Assembly (NCBI GenBank): GCA_013390605.1
Contig: JACAUB010000001.1
Location: 5,261 to 68,051 of the forward strand
Origin: Bacteroidota bacterium
Lineage (GTDB): Bacteria; Bacteroidota; Bacteroidia; Bacteroidales; Cfx3-03
Direction of reading: 5' to 3'
DNA: 62,791 nucleotides
Shown here: piece by piece, positions 60,065 through 62,791 of the stretch
Position numbering within the stretch: the first letter of the stretch is position 1
How the letters are laid out: each line of letters starts with the position of its first letter
Made by a program: the position numbers and the translations under genes
The notes under the pieces: generated by a model
Told to the model about the DNA's origin: nothing
The model's database searches: none
Seen by the model: only the letters and a program-made list of their open reading frames with translations

Positions 60065-61540
60065 TTAATACGATCTTGCAAAGACAACTCTTTGTGTTGA
60101 GGGCTTTCCTGAGTAGATACATTTACCTTCTTCGGGTTGATTATTGAGCGGAATACAACGGATGGTTGCTTTGGTTTCGTCTTTAATCTTTTGCTCGGTT
60201 TCAGGTGTGCCATCCCAATGTGCAAGAATGAACCCAGCCTTGGTATCAAGAATTTCATTAAACTCTTCCCATGTATCTGCTTTACGGGTGTTCTCTTCGC
60301 GGAAAGCAAGTGCTTTTTGGAATAGATTATCCTGAATGCTTACGAGTAAATGCTCTATCTTGTTCTCAATATCGATGATTTGATAGGTTGATTTTTCAAG
60401 CGTATCGCGACGGGCTAATTCTACTGTGCCATTCTCAATATCGCGGGGACCTATTGCAATGCGAATAGGAACGCCTTTAAATTCATATTCATTAAACTTC
60501 CAACCTGGTTTTTGGGTGTCACGGTCATCGTATTTAACGCTGATTCCTTTTGCCTGGAGGTTGGCTTTGATTTTATTTACAGTGAGGGTAATTTCTGCAA
60601 GTTGCTCTGCATTTCTATAGATAGGTATGATTACAACTTGAGTAGGAGCCAGTTTTGGAGGTAGCACAAGTCCGTGATCATCAGAGTGCGACATGATAAG
60701 TGCACCCATTAAACGGGTAGATACCCCCCATGAGGTTGCCCATACATATTCTAATTTGTTTTCTTTGCTAAGGAATTTTACATCGAAAGCTTTTGCAAAA
60801 TTCTCTCCAAGGAAGTGAGATGTCCCGGCTTGAAGTGCTTTTCCATCTTGCATCAATGCTTCGATACAATAAGTTTCCAGGGCACCTGCAAATCGTTCAT
60901 TGGGTGATTTAGTGCCTCGTAAAACAGGAACGGCCATAAAGTTTTCAGCAAAATCAGCATAAACACGAAGCATTTGTTCAGCTTCTGCGATAGCTTCTTC
61001 GCGTGTTGCATGTGCAGTATGCCCTTCTTGCCATAAAAATTCAGTTGTACGTAAAAATAATCTGGTTCGCATCTCCCAACGCACTACATTTGCCCATTGG
61101 TTTATTAACAATGGTAAATCACGGTATGACTTAATCCAGTTGCGATAGGTATCCCAGATGATGGTTTCAGATGTCGGACGTACAATTAGTTCTTCATCAA
61201 GTTTAGCATCTTCGTCAACAACGATACCTTTGCCGTCTGGAGAATTTTTTAAACGGTAGTGGGTTACTACAGCACACTCTTTAGCGAAGCCTTCAACGTG
61301 ACTGGCTTCTTTGCTGAAGAATGATTTAGGAATGAATAATGGGAAATAAGCGTTTACATGACCTGTGTCTTTAAACATTTTGTCGAGTACTGCCTGCATC
61401 TTTTCCCAGATGGCATAGCCTGAAGGTTTAATAACCATGCACCCTCTTACTGCAGAATTTTCTGCAAGGTCTGCTTTGATCACAAGATCATTATACCATT
61501 GTGAATAATTTTCTGCTCGTGTAGGAAAATCTTTAGCCAT
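60065..61540 (-). CDS. proS: Prolyl-tRNA synthetase, archaeal/eukaryotic type
   Basis: ProRS of the compact form without the YbaK editing insert, 491 residues. Class II motifs and anchors are [36 protein letters not shown], motif 2 [23 protein letters not shown] and motif 3 [17 protein letters not shown]. The anticodon-binding domain and the C-terminal zinc-like domain end in FARSY. The start ATG at 61540 matches the family opening MAKDF; an in-frame ATG at 61576 is less likely. Confidence 0.95.
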   Translation of the reverse strand: MAKDFPTRAENYSQWYNDLVIKADLAENSAVRGCMVIKPSGYAIWEKMQAVLDKMFKDTGHVNAYFPLFIPKSFFSKEASHVEGFAKECAVVTHYRLKNSPDGKGIVVDEDAKLDEELIVRPTSETIIWDTYRNWIKSYRDLPLLINQWANVVRWEMRTRLFLRTTEFLWQEGHTAHATREEAIAEAEQMLRVYADFAENFMAVPVLRGTKSPNERFAGALETYCIEALMQDGKALQAGTSHFLGENFAKAFDVKFLSKENKLEYVWATSWGVSTRLMGALIMSHSDDHGLVLPPKLAPTQVVIIPIYRNAEQLAEITLTVNKIKANLQAKGISVKYDDRDTQKPGWKFNEYEFKGVPIRIAIGPRDIENGTVELARRDTLEKSTYQIIDIENKIEHLLVSIQDNLFQKALAFREENTRKADTWEEFNEILDTKAGFILAHWDGTPETEQKIKDETKATIRCIPLNNQPEEGKCIYSGKPSTQRVVFARSY

Positions 61541-61592
61541 TTGTTTTAATCTGGTACAAAATTTGTAATAAATCATAAAATAATTACCGTCG

Positions 61593-61600
61593 CAAAGTTA
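61593..61600 (-). promoter_or_regulatory. -7 box of proS
   Basis: Minus-strand TAACTTTG fits TAnnTTTG. A transcript starting near 61586 would have a leader of about 46 bases before the ATG at 61540. Confidence 0.5.
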
Positions 61601-61649
61601 CAAAATAATGAAGATTAAGCCTCGGCAGTTGAAATATATCTTAAGAATT

Positions 61650-61654
61650 GGAGG
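61650..61654 (+). promoter_or_regulatory. Strong Shine-Dalgarno before the Tyr/Gly-rich lipoprotein
   Basis: GGAGG lies 7 bases before the ATG at 61662. Such a site is rare among the genes of this window, where starts have AT-rich leaders, and it fixes this start. Confidence 0.7.
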
Positions 61655-61661
61655 AAATATC

Positions 61662-62791
61662 ATGAGAAAATTTTTATCAGCAGTTGTGGTGGTGCTTGGA
61701 GCCCTTACTGCTTGTACAGTCCAGAATCGGGGTCTTAGCTATGATGATGTATATTATAGCCCTAAAGATAAGCCTGTTGTTGCTGAACAGGTGGATAAGG
61801 CTGATCTTCAAAAAGCGACCTCTAAGGTTGAAATTATTGCCGATTCAGCAGCATTAGCTCACAACCAGGATCCATTACTTCAAAGTGAAAGTCGTGATTA
61901 TACGAAAGCACAACAGACGTATAGTCAAAACCAAAATGGAGTAAAATCAGCTGCTGATGAAAACTATGATCAGTATACTTCATCAAGTTTTAACTATGAT
62001 GATTATTATGATTATGGATATACTGCCCGTATACGTCGTTTCCAGAATAGATACTTTAATGATTATTATAATGACTATTATACCAATCGTTATTGGTATG
62101 ATATGAATCCAGGTTATTGGGGATCAAGTATCTACTCTTCATATGGATTTAGTCCATTTTATTATGGTAGCCCTATGTTTAGTTTTGGTTTCGGGTATTC
62201 TCCTTTCAGTACTTTCTATAATTCATACTATGGTATGTTTGATCCATTCTTTTCTCCATATCCTTATTATGGTTTTGGTTATGGTTATTACGGTGGTTTC
62301 TATGGTGGCTATTATGGCGGATACTATGGTGGTGGTTATGCATATGGCGGTGGTGGTGGATATTATAATAACCATGATTATAATAGCTCATCCTATTATG
62401 GTCCTCGTCGTGGTGGTTCATCTAATGGGCCTACACCCAATGAAAAGACTACCCAACGTTATGGTATGGCTGCCGGAGGTAGTGGTGGCGGAGGCCAAAT
62501 TCCAACCAGTGTAAATGCTCCAAGAAATGGCCGCGAGGTAAGTGCTGTAAACAGCGGTGCCCCTATTGTTACAGGTGGACGCGATGCCTCTTTTGATGCT
62601 GCTACAATGCCAGCCGGACAAAATGGACGCGAAAGAGGTGGAAGTAGTAATCTGTTTAGTCCTTCAGGTGTAAGTAATACAAATGCAAGAACTGCTGTTC
62701 AATCTGTAAATGCTCCTCGTAACTCATACAGTAGCCAGCCCCAGAATAGCTATTCTCGCCCGGTAAATACTGCTCAACAATCTACTGTTGA
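61662..62791 (+). CDS. Tyr/Gly-rich lipoprotein (5' part, cut by window end)
   Basis: The frame stays open for 376 codons to the window end, so the stop is not seen. It opens MRKFLSAVVVVLGALTAC, a signal with lipobox LTAC and the lipidated Cys at residue 18, then VQNRGLSYDDVYYSPKDK. The middle (about 120-260) is very rich in Tyr, Gly, Ser and Phe, with repeats such as YYGGYYGG and GYGYYGG. The later part is Gly/Ser/Asn/Pro-rich and probably disordered. Similar Bacteroidota lipoproteins carry misleading names such as vitellogenin. Function is unknown; surface location is likely. It is divergent from proS. Confidence 0.85.
   Translation, partial: MRKFLSAVVVVLGALTACTVQNRGLSYDDVYYSPKDKPVVAEQVDKADLQKATSKVEIIADSAALAHNQDPLLQSESRDYTKAQQTYSQNQNGVKSAADENYDQYTSSSFNYDDYYDYGYTARIRRFQNRYFNDYYNDYYTNRYWYDMNPGYWGSSIYSSYGFSPFYYGSPMFSFGFGYSPFSTFYNSYYGMFDPFFSPYPYYGFGYGYYGGFYGGYYGGYYGGGYAYGGGGGYYNNHDYNSSSYYGPRRGGSSNGPTPNEKTTQRYGMAAGGSGGGGQIPTSVNAPRNGREVSAVNSGAPIVTGGRDASFDAATMPAGQNGRERGGSSNLFSPSGVSNTNARTAVQSVNAPRNSYSSQPQNSYSRPVNTAQQSTV

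Noticed and set aside
62143..62514. 123-codon frame rich in Met, Val and Ile near the window end
   Set aside because: It is the shifted reading of the Tyr/Gly-rich lipoprotein gene; Tyr/Gly codons read out of frame give Met/Val/Ile runs.

Overview
The window reads as ordinary chromosome of a Bacteroidota species, most likely order Bacteroidales. The signs are a SusC/SusD pair, DUF5686, DUF4296 and OmpH-type envelope proteins, a menaquinone operon, and promoters with the phylum's -7 box TAnnTTTG (good copies before the initiator tRNA, pyrC, the men operon, mazG and proS). Shine-Dalgarno sequences are mostly absent, and the DNA is AT-rich. I see no transposase, integrase, phage module or CRISPR array. 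Layout, part 1 (1-23 kb). A SusC receptor with an STN domain and its SusD lipoprotein open the window. A degenerate 11-bp-period repeat array follows. Next is an ECF sigma factor with a small membrane partner, divergent from a DUF6249 membrane protein; both directions carry the same promoter architecture at identical spacing. After that come envelope and housekeeping genes: lptB, DUF5686, an AhpD-like protein, recQ, ompH-like, DUF4296, deoC, era, tRNA-fMet, der, an Hsp15-like gene, rlmI, pyrC, a GT2 glycosyltransferase and a secreted EEP-family hydrolase. Layout, part 2 (23-41 kb). A MacB/FtsX-type ABC pair is followed by a 400-bp gap holding a structured, terminated candidate RNA. A minus-strand menaquinone operon runs tetR-like, menI-like thioesterase, menF, menD, menB, menA, menC, menE; menH is not in it. 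A secreted GH31 enzyme, a PIN-PhoH protein and a panE-like reductase follow. Layout, part 3 (41-53 kb). A minus-strand mannose-type glycan locus contains a GntR/HutC regulator, a mannose-6-phosphate isomerase fused to a degenerate kinase-like domain, a GH38 alpha-mannosidase and a six-hairpin glycosidase. A plus-strand TPP-riboswitch operon (thiM-thiE-tenA-thiD) then encodes thiamin salvage. Layout, part 4 (53-62.8 kb). An unrecognised Bacteroidota-type protein, a transglutaminase-like protein, a 2H-phosphoesterase-like protein, YtxH and holin-like membrane proteins, a PAP2 phosphatase, mazG, an EamA transporter, proS and the 5' part of a Tyr/Gly-rich lipoprotein cut by the window end. The most unusual signals lie between genes: the mirror-image ECF promoters, two 11-bp-period arrays with unrelated unit sequences, a two-copy dispersed repeat of about 90 bp, a perfect 31-bp-arm palindrome between era and deoC, and a candidate GntR operator shared by regulator and target. 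I see no single large undescribed system. The ECF/DUF6249 module and the repeat families are the best leads.
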